Shown here: positions 44,832 through 56,250 of the stretch, one piece after another
How positions within the stretch are numbered: the stretch's first letter is position 1
How the letters are laid out: every line of letters begins with the position of its first letter
Assembly: GCA_030142905.1 (NCBI GenBank)
Contig: JASJOG010000161.1
Location: 558,001 to 622,000, forward strand
Direction: 5' to 3'
DNA: 64,000 nt
Origin: Heliopora coerulea
Lineage: Eukaryota; Cnidaria; Anthozoa; Scleralcyonacea; Helioporidae
Position numbers and translations under genes: made by a program
The notes under the pieces: model-generated
Databases searched by the model: none
What the model was told of the DNA's origin: nothing
What the model saw: the letters and a program-made list of their open reading frames with translations, nothing else

Positions 44832-47800
44832 AGTCCAACCTGCTCGCCTCAAAGTGGCGAAAGGGTGTACACGGAGTCGTACTGAGGCTATGTCGTCCGG
44901 GATTCGATCCCTGGTAGGTTCTACCAAGGCGAACAGGCTCAGTACCGTCAGTTAATGACTGAACTCCGGCTAACTTTAGCAGGAAATGGTGAAGCTCTGT
45001 TCTTGCAGCGGTGTGGATGGTGTGGAGTGGCGGAGGAACTCAAGGAGGGTCAACGCTGGGGTACACCAAGACTCTGAGGAAAGATTCTCAGGGTCAAACG
45101 GTCGAGTTAGGGAGCCACTGCAAGTTTGTGTCAGGAAGGGCATCCGACTGTGAAAAAATATGCTACAAAATTATTTTCTGTATCAGTACGGATCGCACAA
45201 ATCAGAGTTTAGATATGGCTAGGGCGTACCCCAGAAGCGACGCGCATCAGCATCCCCCGGCCTCTGTGACAAGAATGCGAGGGGTACTGCGGCATCTACG
45301 GTCGCAGCTAAAGAAGAGAGTGGAAGACAAAGTGAGGATAGGGAGCTGGAATGTCGCCACAATGACAGCGAAGGGAAGAGAGATAGCTGAAGCTATGAAA
45401 AGGAGATCTATCAGCATTCTGTGTGTCCAAGAGACGAAGTGGACTGGAAATAAAGCACGTGAGATTGGCGACAGTTACAAAATCTTTTATAGCGGGGGAG
45501 GAAAAGCCAGAAATGGAGTTGGAGTGATTCTGGACCCGGGATTGAAGACTAAAGTAGTAGAAGTTAAAAGATCCAATGACAGGCTCATCAAACTCAAGAT
45601 GATAATAGGAGGGGAGGTATGCAATATCATCTCTGCATACTCGCCACAGACTGGCTGTGACCAAGAGGAGAAAGAGAAATTCTATGAAGAGTTTGAGCAA
45701 CTTGTACTATCCACGAAGCGAGACGAGATATTGGTAGTCGGCGGTGACATGAATGGACATGTCGGTGAGGAAGTAGAGGGCTTCCCAGAGGTCCATGGAG
45801 GAAAGGGGTATGGAACACGAAATGAAGATGGAGAGAGACTGCTTGAGTATTGTGAGAGTCTTGAATTAGCTATGTCCAACACATACTTCACAAAAAGGAA
45901 TGAGCACAAGATCACATACAAGAGTGGTAACCATGCATCACAAATAGACTTCTTAATGGTGAAGAGGAGAGACCTACATAGAGTGGTTGATTGCAAAGTG
46001 ATACCAGGGGAGGCAGTTGTTACCCAACACAGGCTGGTCTGCATGCATTTTAGGACAGGAAAAAGCAAAACCAGACGACCAATTGTCAAAGAAAGAATAA
46101 AAACATGGAGGTTAAAGCAGGCAGGAAATAAACAGGAGTTCAAAGAGAAGGTTGGTTCGGAGTATGTTAGGATGGATGGTTCGATAAACGAAAAATGGGA
46201 AAACATCAAAAATACCATAATGAGGGTAGCAGAGGAGGTATGCGGCAAGACTAAAGGAGGAAGAAAGGGAGAGAAGAAAGAGACATGGTGGTGGTGTGAC
46301 GAGGTACAGGAGAAGATTAAAGAAAAGAAAAGGGCATTCAAGGAGTGGCAGAAATCCAAAGGCGAAAACAAAAAAGAGGAATACAAAATCTTGAAAAGAG
46401 AGGCTAAGAAGGCAGTAGCAAAAGCGAGATGGGAGTCCTATAACGAAATCTATGAGTCTCTGGACGATGAACAGGGAAACAGGATCTACAGATTTGCAAA
46501 GCAAAGGGCAGCTACCCAGAAAGATTTGACAGCAATGCCGTTTATAAGGAACGATAAAGGTGACATTTTGTCCGAAAGAAGTGAAATCAAGAACAGATGG
46601 CAACAATACTTCAACAATCTACTGAACGTAGAAAACGACAGTGATGAACGTCCAGAGGTATACCCAGTAGAAGGCCCAATTAGCAACATCACCAGAGAGG
46701 AGGTCGAAGCAGCTATCAAGAAAATGAAGAGTGGGAAAGCAGTGGATGCTCGGGATTTGAAATAGACTTGGTAAAGATACTTGGTGATGAGGGTGTAGAT
46801 ATGGTGTGTGACCTTATGAAATCAATTTGGGAGAACGAGCAAATTCCAACGGAATGGGAGGAGAGCGAAACAGTGCCAATTTATAAGCAGAAAGGAGATC
46901 CCCTTGATTGTGGAAACTATCGAGGCATTAAACTCCTTGAGCACCTTCTCAAAGTACTAGAACGGGTTCTAGACCAAAGGCTGAGGCAACTCATAAAAAT
47001 TGACGACATGCAATTTGGCTTCTGCACAGGAAAGGGCACAACTGATGCAGCTTTCGTGGTGAAGCAGTTACAAGAAAAGTATCGGGAGAAGAAAAAGGAC
47101 CTCTTCTTCACTTTTGTAGATTTGGAGAAGGCATATGACCGAGTACCAAGAGAACTGATGTATTGGTGTCTGAGGAAACGAGGGGTCCCGGAAGCCATGG
47201 TCAGACTAGTGATGGCAACCTATAAGGAAGTCAAAACTAGAGTGAGGACACCAATGGGAAACACCGAACCATTTGAGATAGGAGTTGGACTCCACCAAGG
47301 ATCAGCACTGAGCCCCTTCCTGTTTGTTATCATACTGGATACTATAAGTAGCAGCTTCAGGAAAGGGATCCCATGGGAGCTCCTCTTCGCAGATGACCTG
47401 GTGACAGCAACAGAAACTGAGGAGGAACTGCAGAGAAATTGGCTTGTGTGGCAGGAGGGCATGGCGAAACATGGCTTGAAGGTAAACACGAGTAAGACTG
47501 AGGTGATGGCCAGTTGCCAAAAAACTGTCGAGTTGGAGATCACTGACCTCTGTGGGACAAAGTTGAAGCAGGTGGATAAATTTAAGTATCTAGGTATAAC
47601 GATGAGCCAAAAAGGAGGCAGTGAAGATGCTGTAAGGGCAAGGATAAGTACCGCCTGGAAGAAATGGAAGGATTTTACTGCTGTTATTTATGATAAGAGA
47701 ATACCAAGGAGGTTGAAAATGAAGGTCTACGAAACAGTCATCCGACCAGTGATGCTATACGGAGCCGAGACATGGGTGCTGAGGAGAAAGGAGGAAAGGA

Positions 47801-48180
47801 TGCTAAAATCAACGGAAATGAAGATGCTGAGGAGGATCAAAGGTGTGACAAAAATGGATAGGCAACGAAATGAGGACATACTTGAGGAGCTTGGTATTAC
47901 GGACAATCTAACAAAGGCACGCCAAGCTCGCTTGCGATGGTATGGGCACCTTCGGAGAATGAATGAAGAAAGCGCGCCCAAGAAGATCTGGAGAATGGAG
48001 ATTGAGGGAAAGAGGCCACGGGGCAGACCGCAGAAGAGATGGATGGAGAACGTGAAGGAGGATATGGGACTGGCAGGATTAAGAGATGAGGATACGCAGA
48101 GACGGACGTACTGGCGATCGAAGATTCAGAAGCTCCAACCCGGCAACAGAGCTGGAAATGGAGAAAGAAGATGATGATGA
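44829..48180 (+). mobile_element. RTE-type LINE, full length, inside the Harbinger gene
   Basis: This 3.35-kb insert, the usual RTE length, begins after ttc at 44826-44828 and ends in a gatgatgatga run directly before ttc at 48181, so a 3-bp duplication is possible. Short trinucleotide tails are typical of RTE elements. The 5' leader (44829-45215) precedes one long frame with endonuclease and RT. Confidence 0.85.
45216..48174 (+). pseudogene. RTE LINE polyprotein (AP endonuclease + reverse transcriptase)
   Basis: The likely start is ATG 45216 (MARAYPR); the open frame extends further upstream to 45011. The apurinic-type endonuclease shows IGSWNVATM, CVQETKW, GVGVILD, GGDMNGHVG and SQIDFLMVKR (45335-45960). 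After a Lys-rich linker the RT follows: NYRGIKLL, QFGFCTGKGTTDA, FVDLEKAYDRVPR, GLHQGSALSPFLF, catalytic FADD (47387) and KFKYLGI, then a C-terminal RLRWYGHLRRM region. Endonuclease and RT frames are offset: the first ends at TAG 46763-46765, and a one-base loss near 46745 explains it. I saw no other break. It is close to intact and so probably recent. Confidence 0.9.
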
Positions 48181-49340
48181 TTCAGCCTTGACGCTATGGA
48201 TGAAGTTGAATGCAAAGCGGAATTTCGAGTCGAAAAGCAAGATTTACATCGTCTGGCTGAAGCGTTACGACTACCTCCACGCTTCCAGCTGGAGCAAAGA
48301 AGTGTTTGCCAAGGAATGGAGGCGTTGTGCTTGCTGCTTCGACGAGTTTGTTATCCGTGTCGTCTCAGTGATTTAATACATCGTTTTGGTGGAAGACCAG
48401 TGTCTGTCCTTAGCCTTATCACCAACCATGTAATTGATTACATTTACGATGTACATAAGCATCGTATTACCGAGTGGAATCACCATTTAATGAACCCCGC
48501 AACCCTGGAAATTTACGCTGCGGCCGTTTCTAACAAAGGTACACCGCTTGAGAACTGTTTCGGGTTTATAGATGGGATAGTTCGGCCAATTTTAAGACCA
48601 AAAAGGCCCAAAGGTGTATGTATAATGGTCACAAGAGGGTTCATGCCCTTAAGTTCTAGTCCTTGTCCTTACCAAATGGACTTATTGGACATATTTATGG
48701 ATCTGTTGTTAGGTACAAAAGATATCAACAAACATTACACTAAACATTCTAATCCAACAATTTTAAGGAGAAAACCCACAAATTTTCATTGCAGATTATC
48801 AACTTTTGATATTTCTTGCATATTTTTTATTAGTCTTAGTTTTTTGTTCTTTTCAGTAATTTTATTATTAGTTTGTATATTTTCTTTATAAATAATGTCT
48901 AGTAATAAAAATATAAAATTATTTTAGAAGGCAGGAAGCATGATGCTCGAATGTTGGCAGAGTCTGGACTTATGGAAGACCTCCACCAATATGCAATTTC
49001 AAACACAGGACAACCTTTGTGTATTTATGGAGATTTAGCATACCCTCTAAGGATAAATTTGCAGACACCTTTTCGCCTCATGCCTCTTACACCACTTATG
49101 CAAGAGTACAACAAATCAATGAGTAAAGCTCGCATTGCTGTTGAATGGATTTTTGGTGATGTTGTCACTTCCTTCAAATTCCTGGACTATAAAAAGAATT
49201 TCAAAATTGGTCTCAGCAGTGTGGGGAAGATGTATACTGTTTGTGCACTCCTCCGCAATGCTATAAATTGCCTCTATGGGAACCAGACATCAGAATATTT
49301 TGAACTCAATCTCCCCACATCGGATGAATACTTTTGGTAA
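48181..49340 (+). pseudogene. Harbinger transposase, C-terminal part (DDE nuclease)
   Basis: Resumes in register after the LINE (FSLDAMDEVE) and continues with CLLLRRVCYPCR, NCFGFIDGIVRPI (first catalytic Asp) and, in a shifted frame, YNGHKRVHALKF then a TAG. An intron runs from 48713 (gtacaa) to 48927 (attttag); the splice joins g|aa to give EGRKHDARML. The second Asp is in IYGDLAYPL and the Glu in ARIAVEWIFGD, so all three catalytic acids remain. The stop is at 49338-49340. Inactivated by at least one frameshift near 48615, a nonsense codon near 48654 and the LINE. Confidence 0.85.
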
Positions 49341-49589
49341 AAAAAGAAGCAACAAAAAAAGAAGCTTTTTTATTGACAAACATGAAATATTTATAAAATT
49401 ACAATCATGAAATAAATAATTATCTTTTGTAGCCAGTTTAGCATACTGTATATGTATTATTCTTACAATAAATATAACATTTATTTTTACTTTGTAAATA
49501 CTTTTACTCAAATGAGATAAATGTTTCATAAAAACAAAACAATAACCCAATATAATATAATATAACAACTATAACAACATAATATAATA

Positions 49590-49752
49590 TAACCACATAA
49601 TATATAACAATATGACAACATAAAATATAACATAAAATATAACAACATAATATAATATAACAACATAATATAATATAACAACATAATATAATATAACAAC
49701 ATAATATAATATAACAACATAATATAATATAACAACATAATATAATATAACA
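49590..49752. repeat. 18-bp AT-rich minisatellite
   Basis: The unit aacaacataatataatat repeats about six times in near-exact form (49640-49750), with looser copies upstream. It sits between the convergent 3' ends of the two Harbinger genes. The minus-strand frame through it (repeated MLLYYI) is an artefact. Confidence 0.9.
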
Positions 49753-49782
49753 ACTTGTTAATTAAACTGAACAAAACTCTTC

Positions 49783-50726
49783 ATTGCTTACTTTGCAGAC
49801 AGTTTATTAGGGTTACAATCATCTTGCTTTGCTGTTGTTGCTGCTGTTGTGCTTGCTTTTGCTTGGACTGCATCTGTATGTCTTGTTGCTGGATTAATTG
49901 CAAAACTTGCTGTTGTTGTTGTTGCTGTTGTTCCAGCTGTTGGAGCAGTATGTTGTGCTCTTCTTTCTATAGCTTTAGCTCTTCTTTAAAATGCTGTTGC
50001 ACTTTAGACTTCTCTTTCAAATACTCAAGAGCATCAGAGGAACTTCGCCTTGTTCTCTTTTCTTTTGCTTCTAACATTCCTTCAGTGGATGCTCTTTTTC
50101 TTGTTTCACTCAAGCGTTCAAGAGCTCTTTGCCTTGGACTTTCTGCTCTGTTTTTATCTACTCTTTTTAATGCTGCCATCTGAACTGCAGTATCCTCTTT
50201 TTCTATAAGCTCTTGATTCAATACTTCTTTCTCAGTTGGTTCTCCAGGAGCAATTCGACTTGAGCTTTCCTCTTCCCTCATTTTCTTCTTAAATTTTGTT
50301 TGAAGCAGGGTCCACCTATCACGAACTCCTCTTTTTTCTTTTATGCAGAAGTCCAAGGATGTCATAGCATTCAATTTGTCTGATATATCGTCCCATACTT
50401 TGCCTCTCTCGGTCGTGCCTTTTTTATACGTAAACAAATCACTGACTAACATTTCTCGTAACAGTATCACATCTTTGTCATCGGTCCACTCCATGGGCCT
50501 GCAAATTTTAAGCAAATACAATGGGTTAATTTTAAGTCAAACTTTCGACTTGAAAGTATAAAGAACTAAACATTCTACGTACCAATACAAAAACAATACT
50601 TTCGCAAACGTCTTCCACCCAGAGAACAAGTCAAATACATTTATTTATAAAAGTAAACTAAAACCTAAAAAGTGTCATAATAAACAGCACTTACTTGGAC
50701 TTACAAGAGGCACCATTTGCTGACAT
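49783..50726 (-). pseudogene. Harbinger Myb/SANT-like partner protein
   Basis: Exon 1 is 50726-50695 (MSANGASCKS, donor gtaagt). The intron ends at ttgcag before 50498. Exon 2 enters in the matching phase and continues MEWTDDKDVILLREML, WDDISDKLN, RGVRDRWTLLQTKFKKKMREEE (SANT/trihelix-like DNA binding), then a charged region, a coiled coil and a Gln-rich tail ending at TGA near 49783. A TAG at 49967-49969 cuts off the Gln-rich tail; the frame is otherwise open. In Harbinger elements this protein binds the transposon and brings transposase into the nucleus. Only one disabling mutation was seen. Confidence 0.8.
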
Positions 50727-51344
50727 CTTGCACTGGCGAAGCAATAAAAAAACTCACGTTCTGGCACGACGTCAAAAACATACATTTCACGCTCCCGCCG
50801 CGGCCGACAACGGTGTAGTCTTTCTTAGAGTCATGCGCAGAAAACACACCGGAAAAAGCACAATCTTCCGCTCTGCGTTGCCGTTGCCTTGCTAAAGGTC
50901 TCTATTCTGTGACACCGTGCCTGGAGTCACCCTCCTACGCATGGTCAGTGGACAGGCAGCAGCTTTTTTGAATCGTTGTTGAGTATACGTGTGGACGGGA
51001 TAACGAATGAAAACGGTTTAAAAGTGGTGTGGACGGAAAACTTTGTAAGCGTTTTCATGTGAAACTTATAGGAATAGACCGGACGGGACCTTATGGTGGT
51101 TAATCTGTGTTGGCAACTCGTGGAATTGCCTTAATTCTATTTCTCTTTCCTGATAGGTTTCCCCTCAATTTGTTGTGCGGGTAGGGGTGGGAAAAATAGA
51201 TCATGTTTCTGTATGACTGGCATCATTTGTTCAATTAAATTTTGCACTCTCTGTAATCGCGTCCGGTGTAGAAGCACCATAACCCTGGTCCTAACGTTAA
51301 TCCTAATCCATAAATAGTAAAAATATGTTGAAATGGAAAGCAAC

Positions 51345-51639
51345 TGTAGTGTATTACGGTACTAACAGACCAACAACTCTAAGATTATATGCACTTTATT
51401 AACACTCTTCGACCATGCGCTCGTGTTCTCTCTTTTTCCCAGAAAGTCCGCGATAAATTTATACACAATGACAAACACATGAACGAAAGAAAAACTACTT
51501 AGAGTTATTCTACAGTGATTCTACTGATGACAGTTCAATGTTCATATTTCCATATTCCAGTATTTTGACATAATTATGTTGTATCTTATATGTGGTCTAA
51601 GTAGATTAACCAAGACTGGTAACGGATTACGTTACGTCA
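51345..51639 (-). mobile_element. 3' LTR of the Ty3/gypsy element
   Basis: On the minus strand the sequence starts TGACGTAACG immediately after the polypurine tract AAAAGGGGGAG (51650-51640) and ends in ACACTACA at 51345, so it has TG...CA ends and is 295 bp long. It contains AATAAA near 51400. I found no second copy near 56.2 kb, so the element is truncated at its 5' side. Confidence 0.7.
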
Positions 51640-51650
51640 CTCCCCCTTTT
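51640..51650 (-). other. Polypurine tract of the gypsy element
   Basis: AAAAGGGGGAG on the minus strand directly abuts the TG start of the LTR, the usual position for priming plus-strand DNA. Confidence 0.75.
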
Positions 51651-54600
51651 AAGTTCTCGTCCGGAGAACAGAAACTAATAGACTATTTCAACTATGACGG
51701 TGGTCTGGGATGGTTAAGAACTGATGTACCGATCAGGCGGGCGGACCACTTGCCTGAGATGAGGGGGTCTTACCCGGTTACAGGGGTTTCCTGGTGTTGC
51801 ATTGAACAAGGAAATTTCATGTTGGACGACTTCGATATGCCCCGTCTCCCTTGCGGGGCAAACCAAATCACCTGTTTCCTTGGGCAACAAACAAGTCTCA
51901 AGATTGTTATGTGCAACGAGAAGCTTCCCTGACTCGGAACGGATCTGATAATTCTTTGGCCGCTTTAATCACACAACCTGACCGACGTTAAAGGGAACCC
52001 AGTTAGCGTTTGTCTTACCGTACTGTTGACTCTACTGTTGACTTTGTCTTACCGTACTGTTGACCTTGCCCTAGCCTTTGTTAAATGGTCGTTCGCGATC
52101 AGTCTGATATCCTTAAGAACTCCTTGTACCGTATGTGCGTACTCGGTTTGGGTCATTGGTTCGACTAAAGGCAGACCTAGCTCAAGTTCCAAGGGGATAC
52201 CAGGAGTGCGAACAAAAACAATTGGTATGGAGACATATCTAGCGATTCGTGTCTGCAGGTGTTGTAAGCATACACTACCGAATCTAACCATAAATCCCAG
52301 TCGCCCTCTCGTTTCGACGCGAATGCGGAGAAAGTATTCTCGAGGGTCCTATTCTGTCTTTCTACCAGTCCATCATACTTAGGGTGGTATGCGGTAGTAC
52401 GGGTTTTCGTTATGTCCATAATGTTGCAAACATCGTGCATTAAATTACTCTCGAAATTCGCTTCCTGATCTGAGTGGAGGACAGCAAGGGCCCGAAACGC
52501 GAAAAAACTTTGCTCACCAAGGCATCGGCTGCTGCGGTCGCCTTTTGCTCCTTTGTAGCGAATGCTTCACACCGTTTGTTGAAGTTGTCTATCATTACCA
52601 AGATGTGTTTGTTGCCTCTTGCAGTGACAGGCAGGCGACCCATATAGTCCATTGCCCAAAATGTGAAGGGTTGACCAACTTTAATTGATTGCATGGGCGC
52701 TTTTCCGGATGTGTCATGTAACTTGCGTTGCGCACAAACCTGTCATGCCGCTACATACTCTTCAACCGACTTGCGCATTCGCGGCCAAAAGAAACGTGTT
52801 CTAATTATCTCAAGCGTGCAGGTAACTCCCAAGTACTAAGAAAAGGGGTTGTCGTTCATGCCCTTCATCACCGTCTTAACCAAAGCACCAGATACGACAA
52901 TCAAATAACTCGGGACGGAGCCACGCTTGGTCCTGAGTGAACGTGTCAACAAACCATTCCGAATAAATAGCCGTCATAATTAAACCAGTAACAGCGCAAA
53001 TCTGGGTCAGCACTATATTCGCTATACTGTGGCCTAGGTTTGCTATTGATCTGGTGGTCAATAACTTTGCAAATGATTGGATCATTTCTCCAGAAACCTT
53101 GCAAGATTAGAGTCGTTTCTATCGTGATGGCACTGGTCATTTAAGGATCTACGGCCAATTTGTCCGCGTCGTTATTTTCGACACTTACCGGATCAGGTTG
53201 CGCGTAATGTGGTTGTTTGACGAGCGCAGCCGGAAAAGTGCATCGGCGTTACTGTGCAACGTGCCGTTCTTATGTTTGATTTCGAACTGAACTTCCTGGA
53301 GATCCATTATCCAGCGCGCTAACTTACCAGTGGGCTCCATGGTATGAAGCCAACGCAATGCGCTATGATCCGTAATCAGTTCGAACTTTCTACCTAAGAG
53401 GTACACACGGAAATCTCTAACACTGAACACTACCGCGAACGCTTCTTTTTCCGTAAACAAGTATCTCCGTTCCCTGGGAGAAAGAGTACGCGATGCGTAG
53501 GCTGACTTTTTCGATCCCCTGGTTGTCTATTTAAGTGAGCACTGCACCTAAACCGACATCAGAAGCGTCGGTTTGTAGAATAAATGTTCTGTCAAAACGT
53601 GGGTAACACAAAACAGGGGCACAGCAAAGCAATTCCTTTAAGTGTTGAAATGACTCTTCACATGCATCGGACCATTGAAATTGAGCGTTCTTTTTAGTTA
53701 GATCGTTTAGGTGCCGCCAAAGTAGAAAATCCTGTAATAAACCTTATATAATAACCAGCTAGCCCGAGAAAAGTTCTAACCTCTTTCGCTGAAGATGGAG
53801 TACTTATGTTCCTAACATGCTCGATTTTTGATGGGTTGGGTTGCACTCCGTGTTCTGAAATCAAATGTCCTAAGAACCGAACTAGTTTCGCCGTGAAAGT
53901 ACATTTTGCTAACTTTACTCGAAGATTATGTTGTCGAAACCGTGAAAGAACAGTATGTAGTCAAGTGCAATGTAGCTCAAAATCTTGAGAATAAATAGTT
54001 ACGTCGTCAAGATAACACAAACAAACTTCAAAACTGAGCCCAGATAGAACGATTTCCATTGTTCGTTGAAATGTCGATGGCGCAGACGATAAACCGAACG
54101 GCATTCGTAAAACCTCATAAAGCCCGTTTTGAGTCACAAAGGCTGTTTTAGCCTGGTCTTTTGGATCCATCGGAATTTCCCAATAGCCGCTACGTAAATC
54201 GAGTATCGAAAACAATCTAGCATCTTCTAAAGCATCTAATGTATTATCTATTCTCGGGAAAGGATGTACGTCATTTTTCGTTACTTGATTTAGTTTTCTG
54301 TAGTCAATGAAAAATCTCAATTGGCCGTCCTTTATGCCCACTAAGACTATTGGGGAAGACAATGGGCTCTAACTAGGCCCAATGATGTTTCGCGCAAGCA
54401 TATCCCGAATATGCTGATTGGCTTCATCGCGATACACATAACGTCGCCGCCGCGGACGTTGTTTTATCGGTGGATGATCACCTGTATTTACCATGTGTTT
54501 TGTTAAAACTATCAATCCTAGCTCTTTGGAAAACACGTCTGAAACTCGAGAAGAAGCTTTGTTATATTTCCTTTCTCGGCGGCATTGAGTGAAGAATCGA

Positions 54601-54960
54601 TATCACTATCAATTTCGGTTTCGAGCTTTGACACTCCGACCGCGGTGCACGCCGTCGTTGAGGACTTACTATTACGTGTGATGTGACGGTTGGCCAACTT
54701 CACTAAAGAGCAACATTTCGCAAGTATTGTACCAGACACCAATTCAATGGGTTCAGTTGCTGTATTCATATTCGTTACTGGGACTGTTTGCCCTCGGGGT
54801 TCAACCACTGCGTAGGCGACGATTAGAGTCTCACTGATGCCACTGGGTGTTGATGCGACGAGTGTTATCATGCCAAACTGAGTTTGAATAGACTGACTCA
54901 ACTGATCACTAATAATCATTTCTGCCCAGGTAGGAATTGACACATCTGCATCCAAGACTA
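51651..54960 (-). pseudogene. Ty3/gypsy pol: RT, RNase H, integrase
   Basis: Minus-strand pieces in the order of a gypsy pol: RT (RFFIDYRKLNQVT, RMPFGLSSAPSTFQR, catalytic YLDD near 54025; 54362-53961), RNase H (FSVRDFRVYLLGRKFELITDHSAL, NADALFRL; 53460-53185) and integrase (WAMDYMGRLPV near 52650, TTAYHPKYDGLVERQNRTLENT near 52380). The YHP..DG.VER..R motif supports the integrase core. Frameshifts and stops separate all parts. The region 54955-54518 upstream is the protease-RT linker. Old and inactive. Confidence 0.88.
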
Positions 54961-55036
54961 CCTTCGCGCGCCCTCAGGCGTGATTCTACGAACAGGGGCG
55001 GGGTATTAGCATCAAATGCCATCATCTTTTCCTCTC

Positions 55037-55450
55037 CTATTTCAGCAACACCGGAAACATGACGCTGGCCGACAGCATCCTGAAGAATAGGATTTTCCCA
55101 TGGGCGCCGACAAAATAATATGACCTTTTACCCCGAAAAACGTTACTACTTAAGTCTAAGCCGTTCTTAACCAGAAAATCCAAGCCCAACACACAGTCGT
55201 AATTCATCTTACTACAAACTAAGAAATTACCCTTAAAATCTTTAGGGAATTTGCTAAATTTAACAGTAACACAGATATTGCCCAAAATATTTAAAGGATC
55301 ACCGGTGATCGACATGCAACGAGGGGTCACTTCCCTCACCTTTACCCTGTGAAAATCTATAACAGCTACAATTTTATCATTCACAAACGACCGCATTTAA
55401 CCAGTGTCAACTAGAGCCCGTTGCCTTATATCGTCAATTGAACAGTCTAC
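55037..55450 (-). pseudogene. Retropepsin-like protease of the gypsy element
   Basis: On the minus strand RALVDTG, the active-site motif of retroviral-type aspartic proteases, is followed at once by a TAA (55397-55399) and then MRSFVND. Downstream YDCVLGLDFL is the second conserved block (hydrophobic-hydrophobic-G-x-D/N). So the protease fold is recognisable but cannot be made from this copy. Confidence 0.75.
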
Positions 55451-55566
55451 CCACCGGATGTACCGGAATGGTATAAGTGTCTCCATTAAAAGAACTATTA
55501 TAACAGACATAATAGTTACTTACGGGAGGGCGGCACACAGGCGGGGCTTGGCCGCCCTTTGGTAGT

Positions 55567-56245
55567 TTAAAGACGTACAGTCCCTGGCGCGATGTCCCGG
55601 TTGACCACAGTTGAAACAGCAGGCGGTACTCGGCTGGTCACGTGATTTACGGTTTCAGCATGCCCCCTCTTTCCACAGCTAACGCAATTGGTTGACGATC
55701 TCCCCGACTTCGATTGCTGCTCTTGGGCGGACTTTAGTTGCACACGAAGATGTTGTTCAGTGGCGAGCTTCTCGACGAGTTGTGTGAGTTCGGTCAATTT
55801 ATCCGCAGGGGCTGCGACAGCAGCAGTGGTGAAATCACCGCCGACATTCCGTTCGATGGTGCTCATATTGCGTGCGAAAAACACTATCTTTTCCAGTGTG
55901 GAGACCGGGTCATGCTCCAGAAGTATGATTTGGAGGTGTTGGGGTAGGCCACCCATAAACTGGCGAGTGAGTAAAGCTTTTCGTTGGTCAGTCGTCAAAC
56001 TGGCGTTAGCCATTTTGAGCATCTCCTCCAATTCCCACCGATAGACTGATGGGTCTTCCCCGGAGCGAAATCACCTTGATTCGAATTGCCGGTAATGTTG
56101 TTCGTGCTCGGCTGTGCGACAAAATGAGGCTCTGAGGTCATTCCTCAGCTGCTGGTTTGTGGATGTTTCCTCATCGCTCAAGGCGTGAAAATGGCTCGAT
56201 GCACGTAAAAATAGCTCGATGAACACGGAAAAGAGAGTTTCAGTT
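55567..56245 (-). pseudogene. Gag of the gypsy element, 5'-truncated
   Basis: Reads on the minus strand from the edge near 56245 through a helical capsid-like region (SDEETSTNQQLRNDLRASF, an internal TGA near 56082, then EEMLKMANASLTTDQRKALL and LPQHLQIILLEHDP) to one zinc knuckle CVSCGKRGH near 55685. Gag packages the element RNA. The start codon, leader and 5' LTR are absent; the flank beyond 56250 is unrelated. Confidence 0.75.
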
Positions 56246-56250
56246 GTTAT

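Larger units (their letters stand above)
44519..50906. mobile_element. Harbinger-type DNA transposon with ATT target duplication
   Basis: Terminal inverted repeats AGAGACCTTTAGC start at 44522 and end at 50903 (13 bp exact). They are flanked by ATT on both sides (44519-44521, 50904-50906), fitting the 3-bp duplications of the PIF/Harbinger group. The element carries a transposase gene on plus and a Myb-like partner gene on minus, convergent, with an AT-rich minisatellite between. A full-length RTE LINE splits the transposase gene. Without that LINE the element would be about 3.0 kb. Confidence 0.88.

Noticed and set aside
44870..44935. B-box-like gggattcgatccctgg as a SINE
   Set aside because: It lies in the 5' leader of the RTE LINE and has no A box at the right distance.
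45682..46606. Long minus-strand open frames (234 and 164 codons)
   Set aside because: Antisense to the RTE endonuclease and linker; composition typical of a shadow frame.
49526..49774. Minus-strand protein made of repeated MLLYYI
   Set aside because: Translation of the 18-bp AT-rich minisatellite; no gene context.
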